A DNA stretch of 64,000 nucleotides, taken from contig CAVUAO010000002.1 of assembly GCA_963739515.1 (NCBI GenBank), positions 310,001-374,000 of the forward strand. Direction: 5' to 3'. This document shows positions 17,928 to 25,574 of this stretch, piece after piece (within the stretch, counting starts at the first letter, position 1; the number at the start of each line of letters is the position of its first letter). Source of the DNA: JBFYTX01 sp963739515 (GTDB lineage: Bacteria; Chloroflexota; Dehalococcoidia; Dehalococcoidales; RBG-16-60-22). The notes below the pieces were generated by a model that was not told where the DNA came from, did not search any database, and was given only the letters and a program-made list of their open reading frames with translations. A program made the translations under genes and the position numbers.

Positions 17928-18556
17928 TGATAAGAATCCTGATTGCCGACGATCACCCGGTTGTCCGGCAGGGACTGAAGCAAACAATCGCTGAGCTACC
18001 TGACGCGGTCACTGTTGATGAAGCCACAGATGGCATGGAAGCGCTTAACATGGCAAGAATGGGGAATTACGACGTGGCTATTCTAGATATTGCCATGCCC
18101 GGTAAGAACGGCATCGACGTCCTAGAAGAAATAAAATACGAAAAACCAAACCTACCCGTTCTGATGCTTACTATGTATCCAGAGGAACAGCTTGCGGTGA
18201 GGGCATTAAAAATCGGCGCTTCGGGATATCTAACAAAGGCAAGCGCGCCGGATGAATTAGTCTCAGCCATTCAAAAAGTGTTATCCGGTGGTAAATATGT
18301 CAGTTCTTCCCTGGCCGAACATTTGGCTTCTCTTTTGCACCAAACGGAACAACAGCCCCATGAGACTCTGTCCAATCGTGAGTATCAAGTTATGTGCCTG
18401 ATTGCCTCAGGAAAAACAACTGCGGAAATTGCTAAGGAACTTTTCCTTAGCATCAAGACCATAAGCACCTACCGCTCCCGTATTCTTGAAAAAATGGGTA
18501 TGAAGAACAACGTAGAGTTAGCCAGATATGCCGTAAAGCGCAATTTGCTAACTTAA
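17924..18556 (+). CDS. NarL/FixJ-family response regulator
   Basis: A 210-residue two-domain regulator. The receiver domain has DDHPVV at the N-terminus, phosphoacceptor Asp55 (LDIAMPG), and the Thr/Lys switch residues (LMLTMYPEEQ, TKASAPDE). The C-terminal LuxR-type HTH reads SNREYQVMCLIASGKTTAEI, then ELFLSIKTISTYRSRIL. It is the cognate partner of the overlapping PAS kinase. Targets are not shown, but the secreted-protein genes immediately downstream are reasonable candidates by position. Confidence 0.9.
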   Translation: MMIRILIADDHPVVRQGLKQTIAELPDAVTVDEATDGMEALNMARMGNYDVAILDIAMPGKNGIDVLEEIKYEKPNLPVLMLTMYPEEQLAVRALKIGASGYLTKASAPDELVSAIQKVLSGGKYVSSSLAEHLASLLHQTEQQPHETLSNREYQVMCLIASGKTTAEIAKELFLSIKTISTYRSRILEKMGMKNNVELARYAVKRNLLT

Positions 18557-18922
18557 GCTATGCCACTTAGATATTTCTACGATATTCGTATAACGTATAA
18601 ACTGAGATAACACACAGCACTAAGAAGACCCTCAATCAGCCGGACCAGCCGACCGCCCAACTCAATATTTGGTGAGCATATTCCTGCCATCCACCGCTAA
18701 GCCGCAAATATCATAAATGTGACGGCGTTGACCGGCGAGTGCCCTTTTTTGATTATTTCCCTTAATTTTTCGCTGGGTCTCTTGTAGGACGAACTCTGAC
18801 AATACAAAGCGCCAGTTCCTACAAAAAAATCACACTTCCGCTGATATTCAGCCAGTGTTCCTTTCTCTAGAATACGAATAGATGACGGTTGAGCTACCTT
18901 GAGATAAGAAAAGGGAGTCACC
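18557..18922. other. Intergenic region, no supported gene
   Basis: A 366-base gap. A 75-codon minus-strand frame (18697-18924) has no family resemblance and overlaps the start of the receiver fragment on the other strand, so I do not call it. No RNA or shared repeat is seen. Confidence 0.45.
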
Positions 18923-19063
18923 ATGAAAGTTCTACTTGTAGATGATTCCTCAATCGTGTGTGAAACCAGTTATAAGAGCAAGTGTGGACAAAGAGAGGTG
19001 ATAAACCATCGAAAATCAAACCGCACAATATTCACAGAAATATCAATCTTTAGATTTAAATAA
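18923..19063 (+). pseudogene. N-terminal fragment of a response-regulator receiver domain
   Basis: A 46-codon frame with GGGAG upstream begins MKVLLVDDSSIVCE, the unmistakable first strand and acidic pocket of a CheY-like receiver. It then diverges into an unrelated tail (TSYKSKCGQREV...) and stops. The phosphoacceptor strand is absent. It is best read as the leftover 5' end of a deleted response regulator gene. It could still be translated, because the ribosome site is intact. Confidence 0.65.
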
Positions 19064-19080
19064 AGGAAGGAGATAATTCT

Positions 19081-19695
19081 ATGCGACTATCAAAACTATG
19101 GAAAGCGGGAGCTGTGACTGCCGCTATTGGCGTAATAGCGCTGGTAGGTACGGCTTGCGCTGCAGAAACGACGACCGTTACTGCTCCACCCCAGACACTG
19201 ACCGTTACTCCTCCGCCCCAGACAATGACCGTTACTCCTCCACCCCAGACAGTCACCATTACCCCGACGGTAGCTAAGACGCTAATCGTGGATGCGAATA
19301 CGGTTATCGGCGGCGCCGGTGTTATTAATCCACAGGACATCTGCGTCGTGTCAAGCCGGTTCCTGCAGGGCGAAACTGTGGTCTGGCAGATTAAAGTGTA
19401 CGACCCAACGACGGGTAACCTTATGGATGACAAGGCTCTTGACTCTGTTATGGTGAGCCTTAAGGATGGCCAGACCTTCAACGCGCGTTATGGGCCTCAT
19501 CCCGCTGCACCTCCAGACCAGCCGCAGCCCCCGGCCACGGATCACTTCTGGACAACTGCCTGGACTGTTCCCGCCGCTTATCCTACCGGGTCGGCGCCAT
19601 TCACCGTAACCGTAAAAGGCAAGGATGGCCGGACGGGTACATTCAGCGAGTTTAACGTTGCCCCGGCGCTGTTGACGGTAGTAGCGGCCCAATAG
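19081..19695 (+). CDS. Exported lipoprotein-like protein with TVTPPPQT repeats
   Basis: A 204-residue exported protein. It has a signal peptide with a lipobox-like LVGTAC (about residues 21-26), then three tandem copies of an eight-residue Thr/Val/Pro unit (TVTPPPQT, about 37-60) forming a stalk. A beta-rich C-terminal domain follows (WQIKVYDPTTGNLMDDKALD, DHFWTTAWTVPAAYPTG). The domain resembles secreted beta-sandwich modules common in Dehalococcoidia but I cannot name it. It is the first gene of a likely operon continuing with the 498-residue protein 19 nt downstream. AAGGAAGGAG precedes the ATG. Confidence 0.7.
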   Translation: MRLSKLWKAGAVTAAIGVIALVGTACAAETTTVTAPPQTLTVTPPPQTMTVTPPPQTVTITPTVAKTLIVDANTVIGGAGVINPQDICVVSSRFLQGETVVWQIKVYDPTTGNLMDDKALDSVMVSLKDGQTFNARYGPHPAAPPDQPQPPATDHFWTTAWTVPAAYPTGSAPFTVTVKGKDGRTGTFSEFNVAPALLTVVAAQ

Positions 19696-19714
19696 CTGAA
19701 AAGGAGACACCAGT

Positions 19715-21211
19715 ATGAATAAAGCTAGGTTTATTGCCATCGTGGCTGTCACGGTACTCATTGCCGTGATAGCCACGGCATGCCAGGCCGCATTGGGACA
19801 GGCACTACCGGAAACAACATCGGTATCACCAACAACATCGGTATCACCAACAACCAGTGTTAAGTACGTTGGCCAATTCTCGGTCACTCCTTCGGCTGGT
19901 CTGCCTGGTACCACCGTAAAAGCCGCCGGAAATGGTTTTGACCCAAACTCGGAGTTGCAAATTGTCTGGCAGGGTATTAATGGTTCATGGAATGTCAACA
20001 CAGCCGACGGGACATTTCACGGCCGGCAATTTGCAGATGACCTGCAACCTCTCACGACGGTCAGGGCGGACGCTGCCGGACGGTTCGAAACCACTTTCAC
20101 CGTCCCGGATGGTTTCGGCTTTGAACACGACGTTCGGGTAATCAGCCAGGACGGCGTAACGGAGAACCAGGCTGCTTTTGAGGTCACCATGCAAGCCTCA
20201 ATCTCCCCCTCCAACGGGCCAGCAGGTACACCTATAGCCATAGAACTCAAAGGAATTGGCTGGCGAGCGCTGGAGAACAGTTGGACTGTCCTGTATGACA
20301 ACAAGTTCACCGGCTGGATGTCGTCAGTGACTACTGATGGCCTTGCCCGAACTATTATTCCCGCGGCGGGCGCACCGGGTAAGCACATCATTCAAATTAT
20401 CCACGGCTCGGCGACATTCCCCTATATGAACATGCAGCAGTCACCGCAACCGGACCGTCCCCAGTGGACCTTGGAATTCACTATAACCGATGGAGCGGCG
20501 GTGCTTCCGCCGGCAGCCCAAACCCAGAGTTTATCCGTGGAGGGAGGGATTGCTCCCGCCGTCGCCGGGCAGCCTGTTCTCTGGACGGACCTGGCCTCAG
20601 GCACAGTGGGTACGCCGGTTATCTTAAAGGGGAGCGGACTTCCATCGGGCGAGTCGGTGCAACTCATCTGGTTCCGGATGACGGGCAGTCGCGTCTCAGG
20701 CCAAGGATATCAAGAAAAATCGATTCTGCTAGGTGCGGTCACCGCAGGTGCTAATGGGGAGATAGAATTTCCTTTTAAAGCATTAGACGACCTGGGCGGG
20801 TCTCATCGAATCGAGGCTCAAATCAAGGGAGAGAAGGTGGCGGAAACCGCTTTCACGATTACCCCTTCAGCCTTCGCTCTTGAGCCTGCTTCCGGTCCGG
20901 TGGGCACTACCATCACCATCCATCTTAAGGGGGTGGGGTGGACGGAAACGGCCAATATCTATACCCTTGTCTATGATAACGCCTATTTTGGCTACGCCTG
21001 CGGATTCAATAGCCAGGGAGATGTGACCGTTTTTCTTCCAGCGGCAGGCGAACCCGGCTGGCACTTTATCGACCTGTACCCCGGTATCTACAAAGGGGAG
21101 GATATGAGCCAGGTCAACAATTTCCGTATCCCGCAGTTGACGGCCATAGATGACCATCCTGGAGAAAAACTACCCCCGTTCCACTTCGCTTTCTTGATAA
21201 CGGAGAAATAA
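19715..21211 (+). CDS. Exported multi-domain beta-sandwich protein (IPT/TIG-like repeats)
   Basis: A 498-residue exported protein with a signal peptide and lipobox-like Cys (about residue 23), then the repeat TTSVSPTTSVSPTTS. At least four immunoglobulin-like modules follow, each opening with a 'PxSGPxGTxIxIxLKGxGW'-type strand: SVTPSAGLPGTTVKAAGNGF, SISPSNGPAGTPIAIELKGI, SGTVGTPVILKGSGLPSGES and FALEPASGPVGTTITIHLKG. Two modules share WxENxxxxLYDN(K/A)-like strands, indicating internal duplication. Adhesion or envelope scaffolding is inferred. It lies between the TVTPPPQT lipoprotein and a YdhR-like gene. Confidence 0.7.
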   Translation: MNKARFIAIVAVTVLIAVIATACQAALGQALPETTSVSPTTSVSPTTSVKYVGQFSVTPSAGLPGTTVKAAGNGFDPNSELQIVWQGINGSWNVNTADGTFHGRQFADDLQPLTTVRADAAGRFETTFTVPDGFGFEHDVRVISQDGVTENQAAFEVTMQASISPSNGPAGTPIAIELKGIGWRALENSWTVLYDNKFTGWMSSVTTDGLARTIIPAAGAPGKHIIQIIHGSATFPYMNMQQSPQPDRPQWTLEFTITDGAAVLPPAAQTQSLSVEGGIAPAVAGQPVLWTDLASGTVGTPVILKGSGLPSGESVQLIWFRMTGSRVSGQGYQEKSILLGAVTAGANGEIEFPFKALDDLGGSHRIEAQIKGEKVAETAFTITPSAFALEPASGPVGTTITIHLKGVGWTETANIYTLVYDNAYFGYACGFNSQGDVTVFLPAAGEPGWHFIDLYPGIYKGEDMSQVNNFRIPQLTAIDDHPGEKLPPFHFAFLITEK

Positions 21212-21228
21212 AAAAGGAGGAACAAACA

Positions 21229-21546
21229 ATGCATATCCAGGTAGTCAGTTTCAATCTCAAGAACATGAGTGATGGGGAGTATCGCAAGTGGTGCGATGAA
21301 CTGGCCCCGACCTTCGGCAGCATGCCTGGGCTCATCTCTAAGGTCTGGCTGGCGGACAAGGCCACAAACACTTACGGAGGCGTCTATACCTGGCGTGACC
21401 GAAGCGCGTGCGAGGCTTACACCAGGTCGGACATCTTCCAGGCTGTCGGCAAGCACCCGAATCTGACCAATATCTCCTCCAGAGATTTCGGCGTGCTGGA
21501 GGGGCCGACTCGGGTGAGCCATGGGCTCGTTGCGGCAGCTGTCTGA
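21229..21546 (+). CDS. YdhR-like putative monooxygenase (dimeric alpha-beta barrel)
   Basis: A 105-residue protein of the small ABM/YdhR type. It starts with the strand HIQVVSFNLKNMSDGEYRKW, and continues with 'MPGLISKVWLADKATNTYGG' and 'YTWRDRSACEAYTRSDIFQA', the typical YdhR core. Family members bind aromatic or hydrophobic compounds, or act as cofactor-free monooxygenases, but activity here is not proven. It has a strong ribosome site (AAAAGGAGG) and follows the 498-residue exported protein by 17 nt, so it is probably co-transcribed. It is cytoplasmic (no signal), unlike its neighbours. Confidence 0.8.
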   Translation: MHIQVVSFNLKNMSDGEYRKWCDELAPTFGSMPGLISKVWLADKATNTYGGVYTWRDRSACEAYTRSDIFQAVGKHPNLTNISSRDFGVLEGPTRVSHGLVAAAV

Positions 21547-21666
21547 GCTAAAAATGGTCATGTGTGGAAGACGCTGGTCGGGAATCCGCGAATGTACCCT
21601 TCCGGCGCGGTAGGTCCCGGTAAAAGGCGAATAATAAAAAAATATAAAAAGGAGCAATAACAGAAA

Positions 21667-22107
21667 ATGAAAAGTACGCAAGTGGCATCAGCGGATAGCC
21701 GTAGCGCCAGTGCCGACATCATCTTTACGAAATGGGTAACCGCCGAAACCCCTGTTGCCCCCGTATTGGCCAAAATGGCGGGTGTCGTCAGTGGCGATGC
21801 CGGCGCCGGGCTATTTGCTGGGGACGTGCTTGCACTCAGCACTAGCTCTAATGGAAACACGACACACCTTACGGCGCTTTACCACATTAACGGTGGGAAG
21901 CATCCATTTACGGCGCGTCTTAGTGTAACCCAAGACAACACCAAGGGCACGGCGGTGCTCAATGGAGTCGTTACGGATGGTTGGATGAAAGGCGTGCGAG
22001 TGAGCGGGACCTATCAGGTGATTTACCCTAGCGGCATCACTAACTCAATTACTAGCGGCCCGTTCTCCAATTATTGTTTCCAGGGCACGCTCCACATTCA
22101 AAGATAG
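21667..22107 (+). CDS. Hypothetical beta-rich protein (possibly barrel-fold)
   Basis: A 146-residue protein without a recognised family. It is rich in Ser/Thr/Gly/Val, with alternating strands (HLTALYHINGGKHPFTARLS, KGTAVLNGVVTDGWMKGVRV, GTYQVIYPSGI) and a final CFQGTLHIQR. The pattern 'AGVVSGDAGAGLFAGDVL...GTLHI' resembles calycin/allene-oxide-cyclase-type barrels (weak, by eye). It has no clear signal peptide. AGGAG lies 12 nt before the ATG. It is the last plus-strand gene before a strong hairpin, so it may end the transcript that begins at 19,081. Confidence 0.55.
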   Translation: MKSTQVASADSRSASADIIFTKWVTAETPVAPVLAKMAGVVSGDAGAGLFAGDVLALSTSSNGNTTHLTALYHINGGKHPFTARLSVTQDNTKGTAVLNGVVTDGWMKGVRVSGTYQVIYPSGITNSITSGPFSNYCFQGTLHIQR

Positions 22108-22132
22108 GTGAATTCGGGGCTAGGTCCCCGCA

Positions 22133-22171
22133 GGGAGAAGACGGCCGCTGTTAAAGTGGTCGTCTTCTCCC
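22133..22171 (+). terminator. Strong hairpin after the exported-protein gene run
   Basis: GGGAGAAGACG and CGTCTTCTCCC form an 11-bp perfect stem (22133-22143/22161-22171). No U-run follows, so it may be a terminator of a non-canonical type or an mRNA-end stabiliser. Confidence 0.45.
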
Positions 22172-22303
22172 ATTGGTGCTCCATGATGAAAACACCACGG
22201 CAGCAATTGACAATGGGAATGCCTTAGTGTTGCCTTTGTTGAAGGTGGTACAGTGGGCTGGAGGGCGGGTCCTAAACATAAAAATAAGGAGGATGGTTTA
22301 AAA

Positions 22304-22795
22304 ATGGGGCGCAACAAGCAGTATCTAGCTATGTTAGTGGTGGTCTTGGGGATAGTGAGTGTGGCCATAGGAGCAGCATTTATTGGTCTGGCTGCCCAGA
22401 AGAACAACTATATAACTAATGAATTGCGGCAACAGAACGTGACCGTCGGTCTGACTAAGGAACAGATAGCCAATGGCGAAATAGTTGATAATGCCCGGAA
22501 AGCCCAAATTGCCGCTGAGACTATTGCCAAACACCTACAAAGTATATCTCCAACTTATAATGACTTGATGGCTCTTAATCCGAGTGGTAAGTATGATCCG
22601 GCCGATCCGAATGATTTGAAATATACGCAGGGATTAAACATGGAGAATTCTTTCAATATGGCTGTGCTTAGCTTTGGGGTTATCCAGGAAACGATGGTTA
22701 CTGGTACTGCCCTGATTGTTATCGGTATTGCCGTTGGTGCCACTGGATTCATGCTCTTCAAATTAGGCAAGAAAGAGGCTTCTCGCCAGGTGTAA
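22304..22795 (+). CDS. Two-TM membrane protein, paralogue of the gene at 58,327
   Basis: A 163-residue protein with an N-terminal TM helix (about 8-30), a roughly 90-residue extracytoplasmic-type segment, and a C-terminal TM helix (about 130-153). It shares with the protein at 58327-58788 the segments 'A(A/D)TIA(K/S)H', '(S/A)P(T/S)Y..L', 'LKY.Q..N(M/L)EN' and a closing 'FG(V/L)'. The architecture resembles uncharacterised two-TM proteins of actinobacteria often mislabelled 'LigA'. Function unknown. The start at 22304 is chosen because AAGGAGG sits at 22286-22292; an upstream GTG (22253) lacks one. Confidence 0.7.
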   Translation: MGRNKQYLAMLVVVLGIVSVAIGAAFIGLAAQKNNYITNELRQQNVTVGLTKEQIANGEIVDNARKAQIAAETIAKHLQSISPTYNDLMALNPSGKYDPADPNDLKYTQGLNMENSFNMAVLSFGVIQETMVTGTALIVIGIAVGATGFMLFKLGKKEASRQV

Positions 22796-22801
22796 ATGTC
22801 A

Positions 22802-23194
22802 TTAATTAATTTTTGAAATATCCCTGCCGTGTTCCCTGGCATGTCTTCTCAAAATCGTTATGAAGCGAGTCATTTGTATTTTTTTTTGATTTTGTTCTCT
22901 GGCAGCCCGATCGTTTTGAATATATTCGGTTAGTTTCCCTCCCATACAGCTGGACAGGCCGGCTTTCATCAGGAGCTCGGCTGCCTGTTTCTTAGTGATG
23001 CGCTCTATTGCAGCAATCAATTCGACGCCATCACACAAGTTTTTAGGGAAATAATAGTTTTTATAATACTCATCTTTGTGGTTTAAACGTGTCACATTGG
23101 GTTTTTTAGTGACAAATAAACCCATTATTGAGAGTGTAAGCGAGCGTACGTTTGAAATATGTTTCATTTTACGGTAAATCGAGCCTGACGACAT
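22802..23194 (-). CDS. Hypothetical protein, basic helical C-terminus
   Basis: A 130-residue protein of no family I recognise. The N-terminal third is basic and mixed; the middle has DGVELIAAIERITKKQAAEL, then a Cys-containing turn (LSSCMGG); the C-terminus is a charged helix (KKIQMTRFITILRRHAREHG). The charged helices could suggest nucleic-acid or protein binding, but this is weak. It converges on the two-TM gene, leaving 6 nt between stops. Coding is plausible on composition only. Confidence 0.4.
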   Translation of the reverse strand: MSSGSIYRKMKHISNVRSLTLSIMGLFVTKKPNVTRLNHKDEYYKNYYFPKNLCDGVELIAAIERITKKQAAELLMKAGLSSCMGGKLTEYIQNDRAAREQNQKKIQMTRFITILRRHAREHGRDISKIN

Positions 23195-23476
23195 ATCTTA
23201 AACTGGATTAATTGTAACCTTTTCCTTCTCTTTTTCTCTGGAACAACCCGCAGGCAGGCCAGATCCATCCCCCAGAAATGTATTTACGATATCATGATTC
23301 TTCCTATTGAGTATTTCATACATCTTTTTTGGTCATGAAACGCCTCCGACGTGTCTTGATTATCCTCCAACTCCTCCATCCCCTGGTTCATCATACCTAC
23401 CATCCGCGTTCATGGCTGTCTATCCATTTCTTAATAACTCAATTGAGAATCATTATTTGAATATAACCATGATTCT

Positions 23477-23929
23477 TTAGCGAAGTAACAGCTCGATTTC
23501 TTCAAACCATAGTCCGGCGAAGACCGTCCACCTCTCTACGAAATTGTGCTGTGTTTCTATCTGAACAAAGATAAAGGCCAGATCTTTGTATCCCGCTATT
23601 GGAGGTTCGTGACTAAAATTATCATATACTTCTGGTGAAGTGACTGTCATAAATGTCCGTTTACGGTAGAGTGAATTTTTTATCAGGTAATTGAGATCCG
23701 GAGTCTGTCCCTGCTCCCAACAGTCCCGGAAATACCGCAACGTTTCCTGGCTAAAACTGTTTTCAATTCTGGGTATAACGATTTTTTCTAAAATACCCAT
23801 GATACCTAGCTCAACCAGTAAATCCCTATTGATCTTACTGTAGATGGGGTTGCTGCCTTCCGAAAATATATCCAGGAATCCCATTTGCTTCAGTTCCTTG
23901 AGCCGCCCCTTGCCGCGGACTAATTGCAC
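23477..23929 (-). CDS. Hypothetical protein
   Basis: A frame of 150 codons with credible protein composition but no recognised family. Segments include RDLLVELGIMGILEKIVIPR, NSFSQETLRYFRDCWEQGQT and a C-terminal HNFVERWTVFAGLWFEEIEL, an alternating hydrophobic/acidic helix. An internal ATG at 23884 (MGFLDIFSEG) has AAGGAA nearby and may be the true start, giving about 135 residues. It diverges from the plus-strand gene at 23,993. No partner suggests a role. Confidence 0.45.
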   Translation of the reverse strand: MQLVRGKGRLKELKQMGFLDIFSEGSNPIYSKINRDLLVELGIMGILEKIVIPRIENSFSQETLRYFRDCWEQGQTPDLNYLIKNSLYRKRTFMTVTSPEVYDNFSHEPPIAGYKDLAFIFVQIETQHNFVERWTVFAGLWFEEIELLLR

Positions 23930-23992
23930 GCCTGCTCAAAAATGAGGGGATAGAGACTAATCTTCGGTATTTTTTCCGGATGGAGGACAGTT

Positions 23993-24451
23993 ATGGATAC
24001 TAAGAAAAAATTCCTGGAAGTACTAGACGGCGTCGACTTTCGATACGGCGCTGCTGTCGACTCACCCGAGCAGTTAGTAAAGCTTGGCCAGCACGTACTG
24101 GCTCAATCCGAAGCCCTTGGTGAAGAGCGACAACAGCGTGCTTATGACCTGATATGTATGATCCTGGCGGATGTACTGCAACCACGGGCACTTGCCAGAT
24201 ACCGTGACGCCAGCTTTAACACGATACGGCGGGTATTGGTTGAAGAGTTTTCAAAGCTTGGAGTTGATTCAAAATGCCGGAGATACATAGAACTGGCGAA
24301 GCAGGGAACTGCCAATTTGGGATTGAACGATTTCCAGGTAGAGGAGTTGAATAAATGGTTCGACCTCATGCCCGGCATCGTCGTTGAATTTATAGCCCGA
24401 CTGGCAAGCCGCTTTGTTTTTTTGCTCCGCGAAAACGCTGCTATTCTCTAG
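23993..24451 (+). CDS. Hypothetical helical protein
   Basis: A 152-residue, mostly alpha-helical protein without recognised domain (SPEQLVKLGQHVLAQSEALG, DLICMILADVLQPRALARYR). GGAGGACAGTT lies before the ATG. Its TAG stop is followed in the same reading frame by the last 41 codons of a uvrC-like gene. The two are therefore frame-compatible, and a fused protein would result if the stop were read through or had been acquired recently. Confidence 0.5.
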   Translation: MDTKKKFLEVLDGVDFRYGAAVDSPEQLVKLGQHVLAQSEALGEERQQRAYDLICMILADVLQPRALARYRDASFNTIRRVLVEEFSKLGVDSKCRRYIELAKQGTANLGLNDFQVEELNKWFDLMPGIVVEFIARLASRFVFLLRENAAIL

Positions 24452-24577
24452 CAGCTTTCCGCCCTGATACGGCAGTTCGGCACCGTCCAACGCATCAGGG
24501 AGGCCTCCATTGCCGAGCTGGCCGCCACCACCGGCATGACCCGCGACCAGGCGACCAAAATCAAGGAATACCTGTAG
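24452..24577 (+). pseudogene. C-terminal (HhH) fragment of uvrC
   Basis: The 41 codons LSALIRQFGTVQRIREASIA...TRDQATKIKEYL match the final helix-hairpin-helix of excinuclease subunit UvrC, which binds DNA near the 5' incision site. The rest of uvrC is absent. The fragment has no own start codon and begins directly after the stop of the preceding gene, in frame. It is a deletion or insertion scar. Confidence 0.7.
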
Positions 24578-24656
24578 CCTTACCGATATGTTCGATGGCG
24601 TCGCTGTCGAACACGACTATCTCCTCGCCGATGGGGATATCATTTAGCCCCTGTTT
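24561..24656 (-). pseudogene. Possible minus-strand coding remnant
   Basis: The minus strand is open for 31 codons with very protein-like content (LNDIPIGEEIVVFDSDAIEH), but there is no start codon and a stop lies on both sides. It overlaps the end of the uvrC fragment. It may be a scrap of another gene, unidentified. Confidence 0.25.
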
Positions 24657-24700
24657 TTAAACAGCAGCGTGTCAAAAAGCTTTCGTTCTTATCTAGTTAA

Positions 24701-24822
24701 AGCGGGAGTGCGAAGCGAGAGGGGGCGTAGCCCCCTCTTAAATTCTTTCCCCCTCTCAAACACGCTGAAGTTGGATACATATCATATATCTGTTTGAGAG
24801 GGGGATACAGGGGGTGAGTTCA
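24701..24822 (+). repeat. Double-hairpin intergenic repeat, copy 1
   Basis: It consists of GGGAGTGCG, then hairpin 1 (AGAGGGGGC/GCCCCCTCT, 24718-24739), then hairpin 2 with perfect 14-bp arms CCCCCTCTCAAACA (24749-24762) and TGTTTGAGAGGGGG (24791-24804), then ATACAGGGGGTGAG. Other copies lie at 33.6, 42.4, 53.9, 54.2 and 56.5 kb. The surrounding gap (24578-24917) holds nothing else except the minus-strand remnant noted. Confidence 0.7.
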
Positions 24823-24917
24823 GGAAATCTACCAAACCAAATAGAGTCCATCGCCTTGACCGCCCCCCTTCAATCCGATATATTTGAATTAGAGGGTTCG
24901 CCGGGAAGGAGTTTCCC

Positions 24918-25574
24918 ATCAGCCAGAAAATAGCCGTTCAGCTTGACTTCGATGGCACGGTCACCGAGGAAGACGTCAGCTTCCTTTTGCTGGATACCTA
25001 TGTCGGCAGTCGATGGCGGGAATATCTCAAAGACTATACCGAGGGTAGGATACCGGTCGGCACTTTTAATAAAAAGGTCTTCGGCATGGTCAAGGCCGAC
25101 CGGCAGACCATGACCGACCTCGTTTTAAATAGCCCCCGCGTGAAAATACGGCCCGGCCTGCCTGAGTATCTGGATTATTGCTCTAAGAAGGACATCAAAA
25201 ACGTCATTGTCAGCAACGGGCTTATTTTCTATATCGAAGCCATCTTGAAGAAACTGGGCTTGAACAACGTCGAGGTGTATGCCGCGCAAAATCGTTTTTA
25301 TCCTCATGACTTGAAGGTCGCTTACGTCGGACCGGACGGCACGGAGATGGAGGTCGGTTTTAAAGAGGCGTATACCGGGTTGCTCCAAAAAAAGGGCTAT
25401 GACGTCATCTATATCGGCAACGGCGCCTCGGATATCTTCTCCGCCCGGCGGGCGAAGCATGTTTTCGCCATCGATGAACTGCTCAAATGCTGCCGCAAAG
25501 AGGCCCTGCCATTCACACCCTTCCACGATTTCTATGATATTATCCGGGGTCTGGAAGACCTGGCGAAGGGCTAG
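24918..25574 (+). CDS. HAD-superfamily phosphatase (MtnX/SerB-like), apparent ATC start
   Basis: A 218-residue HAD hydrolase. Motif I is LDFDGTVTEED (about residues 10-20), motif II Ser is in NVIVSNGL, and motif III/IV is YIGNGASDIFSA. This pattern is typical of the MtnX/phosphoserine phosphatase-like group that dephosphorylates small sugar or amino-acid phosphates. The first ATG/GTG/TTG in frame is a TTG (24987) that would cut off motif I, so translation must start upstream. No ATG, GTG or TTG occurs back to the previous stop (24885). An ATC at 24918 sits 6 nt after GGAAGGAG and gives the expected N-terminus (xSQKIAVQLDFDGT). It converges with the exonuclease III gene by 4 nt. Confidence 0.8.
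   Translation: MSQKIAVQLDFDGTVTEEDVSFLLLDTYVGSRWREYLKDYTEGRIPVGTFNKKVFGMVKADRQTMTDLVLNSPRVKIRPGLPEYLDYCSKKDIKNVIVSNGLIFYIEAILKKLGLNNVEVYAAQNRFYPHDLKVAYVGPDGTEMEVGFKEAYTGLLQKKGYDVIYIGNGASDIFSARRAKHVFAIDELLKCCRKEALPFTPFHDFYDIIRGLEDLAKG

Noticed and set aside
18697..18924. 75-codon minus-strand frame as a gene
   Set aside because: Its start overlaps the receiver-domain fragment on the opposite strand, composition is odd, and no motif is visible.
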